Assembly: GCA_900539625.1 (NCBI GenBank)
Contig: UQCW01000005.1
Span: 1 to 64,000, forward strand
Length of the DNA stretch: 64,000 bases
Source: an uncultured Prevotella sp.
GTDB taxonomy: Bacteria; Bacteroidota; Bacteroidia; Bacteroidales; Bacteroidaceae
Reading direction: 5' to 3'
Shown here: one piece after another, positions 8,465 through 16,198 of the stretch
Numbering within the stretch: position 1 is the first letter of the stretch
Layout: each line of letters begins with the position of its first letter
Made by a program: the position numbers and the translations under genes
The notes under the pieces: model-generated
The model's input: only the letters and a program-made list of their open reading frames with translations
Told to the model about the DNA's origin: nothing
Database searches by the model: none

Positions 8465-8549
8465 GGGTTGTATGTTTGTTGTTGAGAGAAGCAGATAGGT
8501 GCTCCTCAGAATATTTGTTGTTTGGGAAAGCAGGCATCCGTCGTGTGCC

Positions 8550-9407
8550 TCAGAAAGCGCCTTTCGTGTTGGCCAGAAGCAGGGTGACCAGGTCGTAGGG
8601 GATGTCGGGCGCGGCAGCTGCGGGGTGTCGGTTGAATTCCGCGCTGGCGTTGATGTTGACCACGTTGACCGCATAGTCCTGCAGCATTTCGGCAATTGCG
8701 TTGCGGTTTGTCGTCTCGCCAGCAACATAAAAGCGGTCGCAGCGCTCGTCAGTTCCCTCGTCGTCCGTTTCGTCTTTCGGCGCCAGTTTCAGTCCCATCT
8801 GTTGGGCAATGTTCAAGGCGAAATAAACCGTGTCTTGCTGGTTGTGTGTTGCAAAACTGTTGCCCACCAGGAAGCGGCTGCCCTCGTAAACAAAGACATG
8901 GGCGTGGTTGCTGCTCAGATAGACAAATTCGCGCTTTTCAGTCGTTTGCCCGAGCCCCTTCGTGGCGAAATAGCGCACGAGAGCGGTGAGCGTGGAGACA
9001 TAGTTGACGCTCTCAAAATAATCCTCCAATGCGCGGCAGATACCTTCGCGGAGCGAGAAGAGCACCACCGTGTTGATGTTGGCCACCACGTCATAGAAAA
9101 TGCGTCGGCGTCCTTCTGGCGGGTAGCACAGGTTGTAAGTGCTTTCGCAGTGGTCTTCCTCAAAGTCGGCCAGCGGCACATAGGTGACTGGCGTGTCGAC
9201 CAACACCTGCACCATCCCTCGCAGTGGTGCCTGCATGAGTTCTTCGGTGCGTCCCGCCTCGCGCAAATTTGCTGCCAGAGAAATCTGCGGATTCAGCCGG
9301 TAGGCCGAGTAGGCGAAATTCGTCGGATTGTCTGCGTCATAGCGTGCCATGTGGAGGGCATTGCCGGACAGTCGGAGAAATAACGTTTCTGGCAGGGAAT
9401 TAGACAT
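8550..9407 (-). CDS. DUF3822 family protein
   Basis: A 285-residue protein with no signal peptide or membrane segment. Its sequence (FLRLSGNALHMARYD, VPLADFEED, FYDVVANIN, then a Ser/Thr-rich turn and VYLSSNHAHVFVYE) matches my memory of the Bacteroidota family DUF3822, which is regularly found next to rsmD. A remote actin/ASKHA-like fold has been suspected for the family. No catalytic function is known to me. It lies 85 bp upstream of rsmD in the same direction, so a role linked to ribosome assembly or cell growth is only an inference. Confidence 0.75.
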   Translation of the reverse strand: MSNSLPETLFLRLSGNALHMARYDADNPTNFAYSAYRLNPQISLAANLREAGRTEELMQAPLRGMVQVLVDTPVTYVPLADFEEDHCESTYNLCYPPEGRRRIFYDVVANINTVVLFSLREGICRALEDYFESVNYVSTLTALVRYFATKGLGQTTEKREFVYLSSNHAHVFVYEGSRFLVGNSFATHNQQDTVYFALNIAQQMGLKLAPKDETDDEGTDERCDRFYVAGETTNRNAIAEMLQDYAVNVVNINASAEFNRHPAAAAPDIPYDLVTLLLANTKGAF

Positions 9408-9453
9408 GATGCGTTGAGGTTCAATATGTTTTGAGGTTGATGGAGAAGGATTG

Positions 9454-9909
9454 TTAATCCCGTGCTCTTCCTCCTTGTTCTTTGGAGTCGTTGTCTTTGT
9501 TTTTGGGATGGATGTGTCGGCGCAAAACGAAGTGGCCGAGCAAGGCCGCCAATACCACGCCAGTGCTGTTGGCGGCGAAATCCGCCCATTCGCCCGACCG
9601 CGCTTTGGTGCAGTATTCTTGCGCCAGTTCGATGACGCCGCTCATCAGGATAGGGGCGATGATGGCCCACAGGATGATTTTGCGCGTCTGTTCGCGGAAG
9701 TGGCTGCGGAGATATTCAATCCAGATGATGGTGCAAGTGCCGAGATACATCGTCACGTGAACAATCTTGTCGATATTCAGGATTTCGTCGAGCCGCGTGT
9801 GTGGCGGTTTGAAAAGGCAGAGATACCACGTGAGGAGAATGCAGAAGCAAGCCAACGGATACCGCTTCAAGAAGCGCCAGACAAGTGCTGTAAACTCTTT
9901 TTTCGTCAT
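9454..9909 (-). CDS. VanZ family membrane protein
   Basis: A 151-residue inner-membrane protein with about four helices: PLACFCILLTWYLCLF, VTMYLGTCTIIWIEY, LWAIIAPILMSGVIEL and TGVVLAALLGHFV. The VanZ signature, Glu-x-x-Gln followed by Arg-x-GEWADFAAN, is intact. I chose the Met at 9909 (MTKKEF), because the longer upstream frame overlaps the DUF4250 gene and lacks homology. VanZ relatives can affect glycopeptide sensitivity, but most have no known function. It ends 46 bp before the DUF3822 gene. Confidence 0.85.
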   Translation of the reverse strand: MTKKEFTALVWRFLKRYPLACFCILLTWYLCLFKPPHTRLDEILNIDKIVHVTMYLGTCTIIWIEYLRSHFREQTRKIILWAIIAPILMSGVIELAQEYCTKARSGEWADFAANSTGVVLAALLGHFVLRRHIHPKNKDNDSKEQGGRARD

Positions 9910-10000
9910 GTTGGCATTGAGTGGATAATCATAATCGGTGGTTGGAAACCGTGAGGGCATGCGTCGTGGCGGAAATCGTCTGTGCATACCAACCGTCCGT

Positions 10001-10177
10001 TCACCAAAACTTGTTGTGTTGCTCGCTGTATTCAAAACCAACTGCCGCCAACTTCTTTTCCAGCGCTTCGCGGTCGATGTCCATCCCTTTGCAGAGCTCG
10101 TCGAGCGAAGAATATTGGTCGCGCAGTTTCATATTGATGACGCTGAAGAGCATCATCGGGTCGTTGGGTAAATCCAT
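10001..10177 (-). CDS. DUF4250 family small protein
   Basis: A 58-codon gene below usual ORF cut-offs. It starts MDLPNDPMMLFSVINMKLRD and ends in FEYSEQHNKFW, the layout I recall for DUF4250 (start MxLPNDP, end NxFW). It is soluble, mostly helical, and of unknown function. A TACTTTTG promoter element lies at 10207-10214, so this is probably the first gene of the DUF4250-VanZ-DUF3822-rsmD group. The larger overlapping frame at 10032-10238 is its shadow. Confidence 0.85.
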   Translation of the reverse strand: MDLPNDPMMLFSVINMKLRDQYSSLDELCKGMDIDREALEKKLAAVGFEYSEQHNKFW

Positions 10178-10206
10178 GAAATGTTTCGTGATGTATGAAC
10201 TTTTTG

Positions 10207-10238
10207 CAAAAGTACGTATTTTTGTTTGAACAATCCAA
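10207..10238 (-). promoter_or_regulatory. Bacteroidota promoter for the DUF4250-rsmD group
   Basis: On the minus strand, TACTTTTG (10207-10214) matches the -7 consensus TAnnTTTG. A TTG at 10236-10238 lies 21 bp upstream. Confidence 0.6.
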
Positions 10239-10257
10239 TTATTTACTATAAATATGT

Positions 10258-10265
10258 TACATTTG
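10258..10265 (+). promoter_or_regulatory. -7 element upstream of the helicase gene
   Basis: TACATTTG fits TAnnTTTG and lies 68 bp before the helicase start. No clear -33 element is seen. Confidence 0.45.
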
Positions 10266-10332
10266 TAGGAAATATGGGCTTCAAATAGGGCCTTACGCCA
10301 ATCAACCCCCTCTCCCCTAAAGCGTTACTCTG

Positions 10333-11823
10333 ATGATTGAAGATACTCTGGCCGAATTTATCGCCGACGATTTTTCGATGAATTTCACCCCGCGCCAGGC
10401 TTTGGCCGTGAAATACCTCTCGCGCTTTCTCACCACCCCCGTGCCGCAGGCAGCCTTCATCTTGAAGGGCTATGCTGGTACGGGGAAAACCACGTTGGTG
10501 GGGGCTTTGGTGAAGACCATGAAGCGCCTGCAACGCACCGTGGTGCTCATGGCGCCGACGGGCCGTGCGGCAAAGGTTTTCTCAGCCCACGCCGGAGAGC
10601 GGGCTTACACCATCCATAAGACCATCTATCGTCAGCAGACATTTCAGGGCGAAGGCACACGTTTCTCGTTGGGGTTCAATAAACTGCAGCATGCCCTTTT
10701 CATCGTTGACGAGGCATCCATGATTGGCAGCGGTTCGGGAGCATCTGGCGTTTTCGGGTCTGGTGTGTTGCTCGATGATTTGTTGCACTACGTTTATGAA
10801 GGCGAAGGCTGCCGCTTGCTTTTCGTGGGCGACACCGCGCAGTTGCCACCGGTTGGCGAGGAAGAAAGTCCCGCGCTCAACAAGGAATTGCTGCAGAATT
10901 ATGGTCTAAAAGTGGCGGAGATTACACTGACAGAAGTGGTGCGCCAGACGGCAGAGTCGGGCGTGCTTGCTGGCGCCACGCGTTTGCGCGAATATCTTTC
11001 GCAGGGCGCGGAACTCTTGCCCCGCATCACCGCCAGTCGCCACGGCGAGGTGCGGTTTTTGCCAGGCAACGAACTCATAGAGGCCCTCGAGTCGGCTTAT
11101 TCCGATTGTGGCACGCAGGACACCATTGTCGTGACGCGCTCCAACAAGCGTGCCAATGTCTATAATAACGGCATTCGCGCCCGCATCTTCGACCGCGAAG
11201 AACTCTTGACGCGTGGCGACATCGTGATGGCCGTGAAAAACAATTATTATTGGACCATGCAGGCATCAAAGGAAAAACAGGCCGACGGCCAAAGTGCTTC
11301 GCAGACCGACAACCTCTTTTCCTTCATCGCCAACGGCGATACGGCCGAAGTGGTGCGGTTGAGAAATGTTCATGAGATGCACGGCTTCCAGTTTGCTGAT
11401 GCCACACTGCGCTTTCCAGACTATGACGATGCGGAGATCGATTGCCGCGTCTTGCTCTCCACGCTCACTTCAGAATCCCCTGCGCTGACCTCCGAGGAAT
11501 CAATGCGCCTCTATGAAAACGTTTTGGCCGACTATGCCGACGTTCCGACGAAGAAAGAGCGCATGAAACGCTTGCGCGAAGACCCTTATTATAATGCCTT
11601 GCAAATCAAATATGCCTACGCCGTGACTTGCCACAAGGCACAGGGCGGACAGTGGAGCCGTGTTTTCGTTGACCAGGGCTACATCGCCCCGGAAATGGGC
11701 GGCACGTCTTATCTGCGCTGGCTTTATACCGCTTTCACTCGCACCACCGACAGACTTTATCTCGTTAATTGGCCCGAAGAACAAAAAGAATTGGTGGAGG
11801 ACGAGAATTTGGAACAGGAATAG
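10333..11823 (+). CDS. RecD/Pif1-like ATP-dependent DNA helicase
   Basis: A 496-residue superfamily 1 helicase. Walker A is GYAGTGKTT (about 48-56), Walker B is FIVDEASM, and motif III is FVGDTAQLPPV. The C-terminal UvrD-like half has YAVTCHKAQGGQW and LYTAFTRTTDRLYLV, with the arginine expected to contact ATP. It resembles the stand-alone RecD2/Pif1-type helicases widespread in Bacteroidota rather than RecBCD RecD, and no recB or recC is nearby. A long insert (about 290-400) between the two halves is probably a lineage-specific SH3/accessory region. It probably acts in DNA repair or replication-fork processing. Confidence 0.88.
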   Translation: MIEDTLAEFIADDFSMNFTPRQALAVKYLSRFLTTPVPQAAFILKGYAGTGKTTLVGALVKTMKRLQRTVVLMAPTGRAAKVFSAHAGERAYTIHKTIYRQQTFQGEGTRFSLGFNKLQHALFIVDEASMIGSGSGASGVFGSGVLLDDLLHYVYEGEGCRLLFVGDTAQLPPVGEEESPALNKELLQNYGLKVAEITLTEVVRQTAESGVLAGATRLREYLSQGAELLPRITASRHGEVRFLPGNELIEALESAYSDCGTQDTIVVTRSNKRANVYNNGIRARIFDREELLTRGDIVMAVKNNYYWTMQASKEKQADGQSASQTDNLFSFIANGDTAEVVRLRNVHEMHGFQFADATLRFPDYDDAEIDCRVLLSTLTSESPALTSEESMRLYENVLADYADVPTKKERMKRLREDPYYNALQIKYAYAVTCHKAQGGQWSRVFVDQGYIAPEMGGTSYLRWLYTAFTRTTDRLYLVNWPEEQKELVEDENLEQE

Positions 11824-11937
11824 TTATGGAAGATTCCGCATGTCCCGAAGATTTCCCCCGAAAATCAAGGAAAACCAGGGGCGCGAAGGCTCGAAATTAT
11901 TTTTTTTGAAGAAAAATCAAAAAAATCTCGTGAAAAA

Positions 11938-11969
11938 TTTGGAGGTATAAAAAGAAATCCCTAATTTTG
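11938..11969 (+). promoter_or_regulatory. Consensus promoter of tRNA-Gln
   Basis: TTTG (11938-11941), 20 bp, then TAATTTTG (11962-11969). This is a full Bacteroidota housekeeping promoter, with the transcript start expected about 35 bp before the tRNA. Confidence 0.85.
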
Positions 11970-12009
11970 CACCCGTAATCAAGCAGGAAACCTGATTACA
12001 AAGCCAGTT

Positions 12010-12081
12010 TGGGGTATGGTGTAATTGGCAACACTACAGATTCTGGTCCTGTCTTTCCTGGTTCGAGTCCGGGTACCCCAA
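12010..12081 (+). tRNA. tRNA-Gln (anticodon CTG)
   Basis: A 72-nt cloverleaf. The acceptor is TGGGGTA with TACCCCA, the discriminator is A, and CCA is not encoded. The T-arm is CCTGGTTCGAGTCCGGG. The anticodon loop TTCTGGT gives CTG, which reads CAG (Gln). The overall sequence resembles E. coli tRNA-Gln. The anticodon stem closes with an A-C mismatch next to the loop. It is flanked by a promoter and a terminator, so it is a single-tRNA unit. Confidence 0.93.
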
Positions 12082-12087
12082 CTAAAA

Positions 12088-12126
12088 CGACGCTGATTGA
12101 GTTCGCTCAGTCAGCGTTTTTTTTGT
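12088..12126 (+). terminator. Intrinsic terminator after tRNA-Gln
   Basis: ACGCTGATTGAG, a TTCG tetraloop and CTCAGTCAGCGT, followed by a run of T. Confidence 0.9.
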
Positions 12127-12499
12127 TGCTGCTATGAAAGCGAAGAGCGAATATGAAGTGCAGAACGAATCTACCGTTTCCCTACGCCAGCACGACATCA
12201 AAATCTTGTTTGGACTTGTTCTTTGGGGGATAAAACCTTGGCAAGCTCGTACAAAATGTCTATATTTGCATCTATAATAAGAATCTTATTTCCGTTGTAA
12301 ATCAGTTAGTTGTTACTTGTGATTTTCGATGAATTTTTGAATTGCAGTTACTTCCAGTGCTCTTGTGTCGATGGTGGAAAGATTTGGTGTTTTTTAAAAG
12401 AATCTACCTAAAACTCGGTATGTGGAGAAGTCACTGATTGGATTCTGAAACACTTGGATAGTCTCGCTTTTAACGTAAATGAAGGAAAGGAAGTCAGCG
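12127..12499 (+). other. Non-coding stretch and probable 5' leader of the RhuM gene
   Basis: No gene is seen. A promoter lies at 12238-12268: TTG, 20 bp, TATATTTG. The transcript would carry a leader of more than 200 nt. This stretch and the gene after it look more AT-rich than the flanking core genes, which fits a tRNA-adjacent insertion, but I see no duplicated tRNA 3' end. Confidence 0.5.
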
Positions 12500-13510
12500 A
12501 TGAGTAATGAGATACAATTTTTGCTTTACACTATGCCCGAGGCCGATGGTAAGGTTCAGGTGGTTATTAAGGATGAAACGCTTTGGTGTACCCAAAAGGC
12601 TATGGCGCAACTCTTTGGGGTGGGGGTGCCTGCAATTAGTAAGCACTTGAAAAATATCTTTGAAGAAGGCGAACTTAGCAGAGAAGTGGTTGTTTCCAAA
12701 ATGGAAATAACCACTCAGCATGGTGCCATTGAGGATAAAATGCAAACGCACAGCGTGGATTTCTATCATCTTGATGCGATTATTGCCGTAGGCTATCGTG
12801 TGTCATCGCTGAAAGCCACGCGTTTCCGCCAATGGGCAACAAAGATTCTCAACGAGTACATCAGGAAAGGCTTTGCCATGGACGATGAACGTTTGAAGCA
12901 AGGTACGGCGGTTTTCGGCAAGGACTACTTCCGGGAATTGCTTGAACGCGTCCGTTCTATTCGCGCAAGTGAACGCCGCATTTGGCAACAGATTACGGAT
13001 ATCTATGCAGAGTGCAGCACGGACTATGACAAAAACTCGCCGACGACAAAGGATTTCTATGCCATGATACAAAACCGCTTTCACTATGCCATCACGGGCC
13101 AAACGGCAGCGGAAATCATTTATACCAAGGCCGACCACACAAAGAAAAACATGGGATTGACCACTTGGAAGCACGCCCCAGACAGTCGTGTCCTAAAATC
13201 AGATGTCAGCATAGCTAAGAACTACTTGCAAGAGAAGGAGATTCACCAACTTGAACGTGCCGTATCTTCTTATTTCGACTACATCGAAAATCAGATAGAG
13301 AGGCATAACGTTTTCAATATGGAGCAATTTGCAGCCAGCGTCAACAAGTTCCTCACGTTCAACGACTACAAGATTCTACCCGACAAAGGCAAAATATCGG
13401 CAGCACAAGCCAAGAAGAAAGCTGAAGAGGAATATGATATTTTCAATAAAACGCAACGCATAGATTCGGACTTTGATAAGGAGGTGAGGGAGATGTTGGA
13501 AAAGAAATAA
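12500..13510 (+). CDS. RhuM family protein
   Basis: A 336-residue protein starting MSNEIQFLLY; an in-frame Met at 12479 would add 7 residues. The N-terminal third has a helix-turn-helix-like segment, TQKAMAQLFGVGVPAISKHL, followed by HSVDFYHLDAIIAVGYRVSS and RQWATKILNEYIRKGF. These are hallmarks of the RhuM/KilA-N-type family, first named from a Salmonella pathogenicity island. The C-terminal half is helical with a Fic/DOC-associated flavour (YAITGQTAAEIIY). The biochemical role is unknown. It stands alone behind tRNA-Gln, which suggests horizontal acquisition. Confidence 0.85.
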   Translation: MSNEIQFLLYTMPEADGKVQVVIKDETLWCTQKAMAQLFGVGVPAISKHLKNIFEEGELSREVVVSKMEITTQHGAIEDKMQTHSVDFYHLDAIIAVGYRVSSLKATRFRQWATKILNEYIRKGFAMDDERLKQGTAVFGKDYFRELLERVRSIRASERRIWQQITDIYAECSTDYDKNSPTTKDFYAMIQNRFHYAITGQTAAEIIYTKADHTKKNMGLTTWKHAPDSRVLKSDVSIAKNYLQEKEIHQLERAVSSYFDYIENQIERHNVFNMEQFAASVNKFLTFNDYKILPDKGKISAAQAKKKAEEEYDIFNKTQRIDSDFDKEVREMLEKK

Positions 13511-13574
13511 AGTTCATGTTACGCAAGAACAAAATTATCACTTTCAATCTAAAGTACTGCAACAGAGTTGCGTA

Positions 13575-13604
13575 TGGGGGCTAATAGGCCCCATGATTTT
13601 TTAC
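13575..13604 (+). terminator. Terminator of the RhuM gene
   Basis: ATGGGG and CCCCAT arms, followed by GATTTTTT. Confidence 0.65.
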
Positions 13605-13642
13605 TTTGCTTGGTTGGCCAATCGTTATATGGGGTTGGCGAT

Positions 13643-13732
13643 GCGGGCCCGACGGTAGCGCTGCGCGCGGCCGACGGTAGCATTACTCGCGGCCGCGAGT
13701 AGCACGATTCGCGGCCGCGAATCGATGACTTC
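13643..13732. repeat. 22-bp tandem repeat array B (4 units)
   Basis: The core CGCGGCCG lies at 13666, 13688 and 13710, exactly 22 bp apart, with a degenerate first unit (GCGGGCCCGACGGTAGCG) at about 13643. The third unit holds ACTCGCGGCCGCGAGT and the fourth ATTCGCGGCCGCGAAT, both perfect palindromes. It lies between convergent genes. The rest of 13511-14039 holds terminators and no gene. Confidence 0.88.
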
Positions 13733-13845
13733 TATTAGGGCTTGCAGAAATTCCAGAAGATGGCAACTTGTTGGGAGTCGTCAGAGTGTTTTCTCGGGCG
13801 TTTGAAAGCGTTTTTTGCCAGTGGTTTTTGGCAATATACAATAAA

Positions 13846-13881
13846 AGGGGAATGCGCATACAACGCATTCCCCTCTTTTTT
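13846..13881. terminator. Bidirectional terminator between RhuM and GH20 genes
   Basis: Arms AGGGGAATGCG (13846-13856) and CGCATTCCCCT (13864-13874), followed on the plus strand by CTTTTTT and on the minus strand by TTTATTG. Confidence 0.85.
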
Positions 13882-14039
13882 CGGCGTGCTTGAACGTGAG
13901 GTTTGAGCACTCCTTTTGTGTCGGTAGGTATTCAAATTATCTTGTAAGACCAAGGGTTGGAAAAACCGATTTTGAACACCTGTGTGTTGTTATCTGGTGG
14001 CGGTGTTGAACTTTTTGACTGAACGCCAGATGGTCCGAT

Positions 14040-16115
14040 TTATTCCACAATCACTTCGTCGGCAAACAGCCAGCCGCCGAAACTGCTCGGTTCGGCTTGG
14101 AGGCGCACGTAGCGTGCTTTGACGCTGCGGCCCTTCCATTCAAAGGTGCGCACATCGGGTTGGATGGTCTTCTTTGAAGGGTTCTGTATGTTGCATACCT
14201 CTTTGAAAGTCTTGCCGTCGGTGCTGACAGAGATCGTGAACGACGAAGGATAGAAAATCTCCGGACCGCACATTTGCATAAAGTCTGTCGATATGCGCCG
14301 GATGTTTTCCGTTTTCTCCAAGTCGATGACCACGTCGAAGCAGTGTCTTCCGATGAAGCCCTGCCAGCGGCCGTCGGTGTTGGCCCAACCGCCACGCAGA
14401 CCGTCGGTCAGAGAGGTTGCTCCGGCGGCAGGGTAGTTGGGGTGGAAGGCATGGTTGTAAGTCACTTTTTTGCCATAGGCTTTGTGTTTCAAAGCCCTTT
14501 GTAGCGATTCTTTGCGGTTGCCTCGCTCTTTGTCAATCGGGAAGGCGCTGACCGACTGCGTGCGCAGCCACTCCGTCTCCTTCAGAACGCGGGCATGGAA
14601 GTCGGCATAGTCCTTCGTCTGGTTTCCGCTCCAGCCGATTTCAGAGAGCGCCAGCATGCGCGGATAGAGCATGTATTCCGCATGTTCTGGCGTCGGAACA
14701 TACTCGGTCCAGAGGTTGCCCTGTACGCCTGTCACGTTTTTCTGCTCTTCCTGTGTCAGTGATTCCAACGGATTGAAACCGTAGACCTTGCTGAGTGGCA
14801 GATAGCCGCCGATGGCTTCCGGCTGCGTGCGTGGCTCGTCTTGATAACCGTCGAGATAACAGAAAGCGCCCGGCGAGAGAATGGCCTTGTAGCCGCGTTT
14901 CGTGGCTTCAGCAGCGTATGAGGCGTTGCGCCACACCATAACCGTTGTTCCGGGCATGAGGTTGTCGTCGATCACCTCGTCCCAGGCAATCATCTTGCGT
15001 CCGTGTTGTTTCAGATAGTAGCCCATGTGGCGGATGAGGTAGCTCTGAAGCGCCTTCACCTCTTTGCCGCCAATCTCTTTGAGTTTCTTCTGGCAGAGCG
15101 GACAGGACGGCCACGACGCCATGCCGGCTTCGTCGCCGCCGATGTGGATGTATTCAGAAGGGAAAACGCTCATCACCTCGTCGAGCACGTGCTCCAGGAA
15201 ATCAATGCTTCCGGCGTTTCCGATGCAGAAGTCGGCCTGTTTGTAGGGCTCATGGGTGCAGGAGAACTCAGGATAGGCCGTTAGTACCTCTTCTGAGTGG
15301 GCCGGCATTTCAATCTCCGGTACGATGGTGATGCCGCGTTGTGCGGCGTAGGCCACCAAGTCGCGCAATTCCGTTTGCGAATAAAAGCCGCCGTAAGCGC
15401 CAGTGGAATCAGGCGCCGAGTAGCGGCGTCCACCTTCGTTCCACCAGGTTTTCCACGATGCTTCTGTGCGCCATGCCGCTTCTGTCATCAGGCGCGGATA
15501 GCGTTTGATTTCGATGCGCCAGCCAGCGGCATCGGTCAGGTGAAGGTGCAGGCGGTTGATTTTATATCGGCTCAGGATGTCGACCTGCTTTTTCAGGAAA
15601 GAGATGGGGAAGAAATGGCGCGACACGTCGATCATGGCGCCTCGCCATTCAAAGGCGGGTTGGTCGGAGATATCGGCGCAGGCGAGTTTGCCATTGTGGA
15701 GCAGTTGGGCTGCGGTTTGCGAAGCACGCAGAAATCCCAGGTCGCTGTCGGCACAGACGATGATGGAGTCGGGCGTGACGCGCAGACTGTAGGCTTCGTT
15801 GTTGTTGCCGTTGAGCGCAGCGAATTTCATCACCGGTGTTTGCGGCTTTTTGCGCGAGGCCGATTGCTCGGTTTTTTGCGGGGCATTTCCCGTTTGCGCC
15901 CCTTGCGCCTTGGCCCAGGTTAGGAAGGCGTTGGAGGATGTCGTGTCGGCATTTTCAAGAAAGAAAACCCGCGCAATGGCGTTGTGGCCCTTGGCGAAAT
16001 TGCAACGCGTTGGCTTTGGCAGCAGTGTCTGTGCCGGCATACTGGCGGGAAGCACGAGGGCGAGCGCTGCGGCAACGATGATTCCTTTTGTAGCTGAGTG
16101 GTTTTGTTTTGTCAT
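14040..16115 (-). CDS. Secreted beta-N-acetylhexosaminidase, GH20
   Basis: A 691-residue exported glycosidase releasing terminal GlcNAc or GalNAc. An N-terminal signal segment (about 1-29, ending PASMPAQT) has no clear lipobox Cys. An N-terminal GH20b-like domain runs to about 150. The GH20 barrel (about 153-510) starts QPAFEWRGAMIDVSRHFFP, and the catalytic pair Asp328-Glu329 is in HIGGDEAGM. The C-terminal 150 residues (SLTDGLRGG, FVVIDL-type strands, YVRLQAEP) form a discoidin/F5-8C-like module. It lies 83 bp after the GH35 gene on the same strand. Together the two suit breakdown of mucin or other host glycans. Confidence 0.93.
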   Translation of the reverse strand: MTKQNHSATKGIIVAAALALVLPASMPAQTLLPKPTRCNFAKGHNAIARVFFLENADTTSSNAFLTWAKAQGAQTGNAPQKTEQSASRKKPQTPVMKFAALNGNNNEAYSLRVTPDSIIVCADSDLGFLRASQTAAQLLHNGKLACADISDQPAFEWRGAMIDVSRHFFPISFLKKQVDILSRYKINRLHLHLTDAAGWRIEIKRYPRLMTEAAWRTEASWKTWWNEGGRRYSAPDSTGAYGGFYSQTELRDLVAYAAQRGITIVPEIEMPAHSEEVLTAYPEFSCTHEPYKQADFCIGNAGSIDFLEHVLDEVMSVFPSEYIHIGGDEAGMASWPSCPLCQKKLKEIGGKEVKALQSYLIRHMGYYLKQHGRKMIAWDEVIDDNLMPGTTVMVWRNASYAAEATKRGYKAILSPGAFCYLDGYQDEPRTQPEAIGGYLPLSKVYGFNPLESLTQEEQKNVTGVQGNLWTEYVPTPEHAEYMLYPRMLALSEIGWSGNQTKDYADFHARVLKETEWLRTQSVSAFPIDKERGNRKESLQRALKHKAYGKKVTYNHAFHPNYPAAGATSLTDGLRGGWANTDGRWQGFIGRHCFDVVIDLEKTENIRRISTDFMQMCGPEIFYPSSFTISVSTDGKTFKEVCNIQNPSKKTIQPDVRTFEWKGRSVKARYVRLQAEPSSFGGWLFADEVIVE

Positions 16116-16198
16116 GGAGGAGTGTTGGAGTTGAGGGGGGGATGAAGAAAGAAAGGGGGATTTTCAGGTAAGCCGACCTGCAAATACCCCTTTTAGTA

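Noticed and set aside
8465..8728. Extended N-terminus of RsmD
   Set aside because: The added residues are Ser/Thr-rich, lack homology and overlap the end of the DUF3822 gene. The family start MRIITGQ lies at 8464.
12010..12081. tRNA-derived pseudogene
   Set aside because: Acceptor, T-arm and anticodon loop are all sound, and a promoter and terminator flank it. A single A-C mismatch in the anticodon stem is tolerable.
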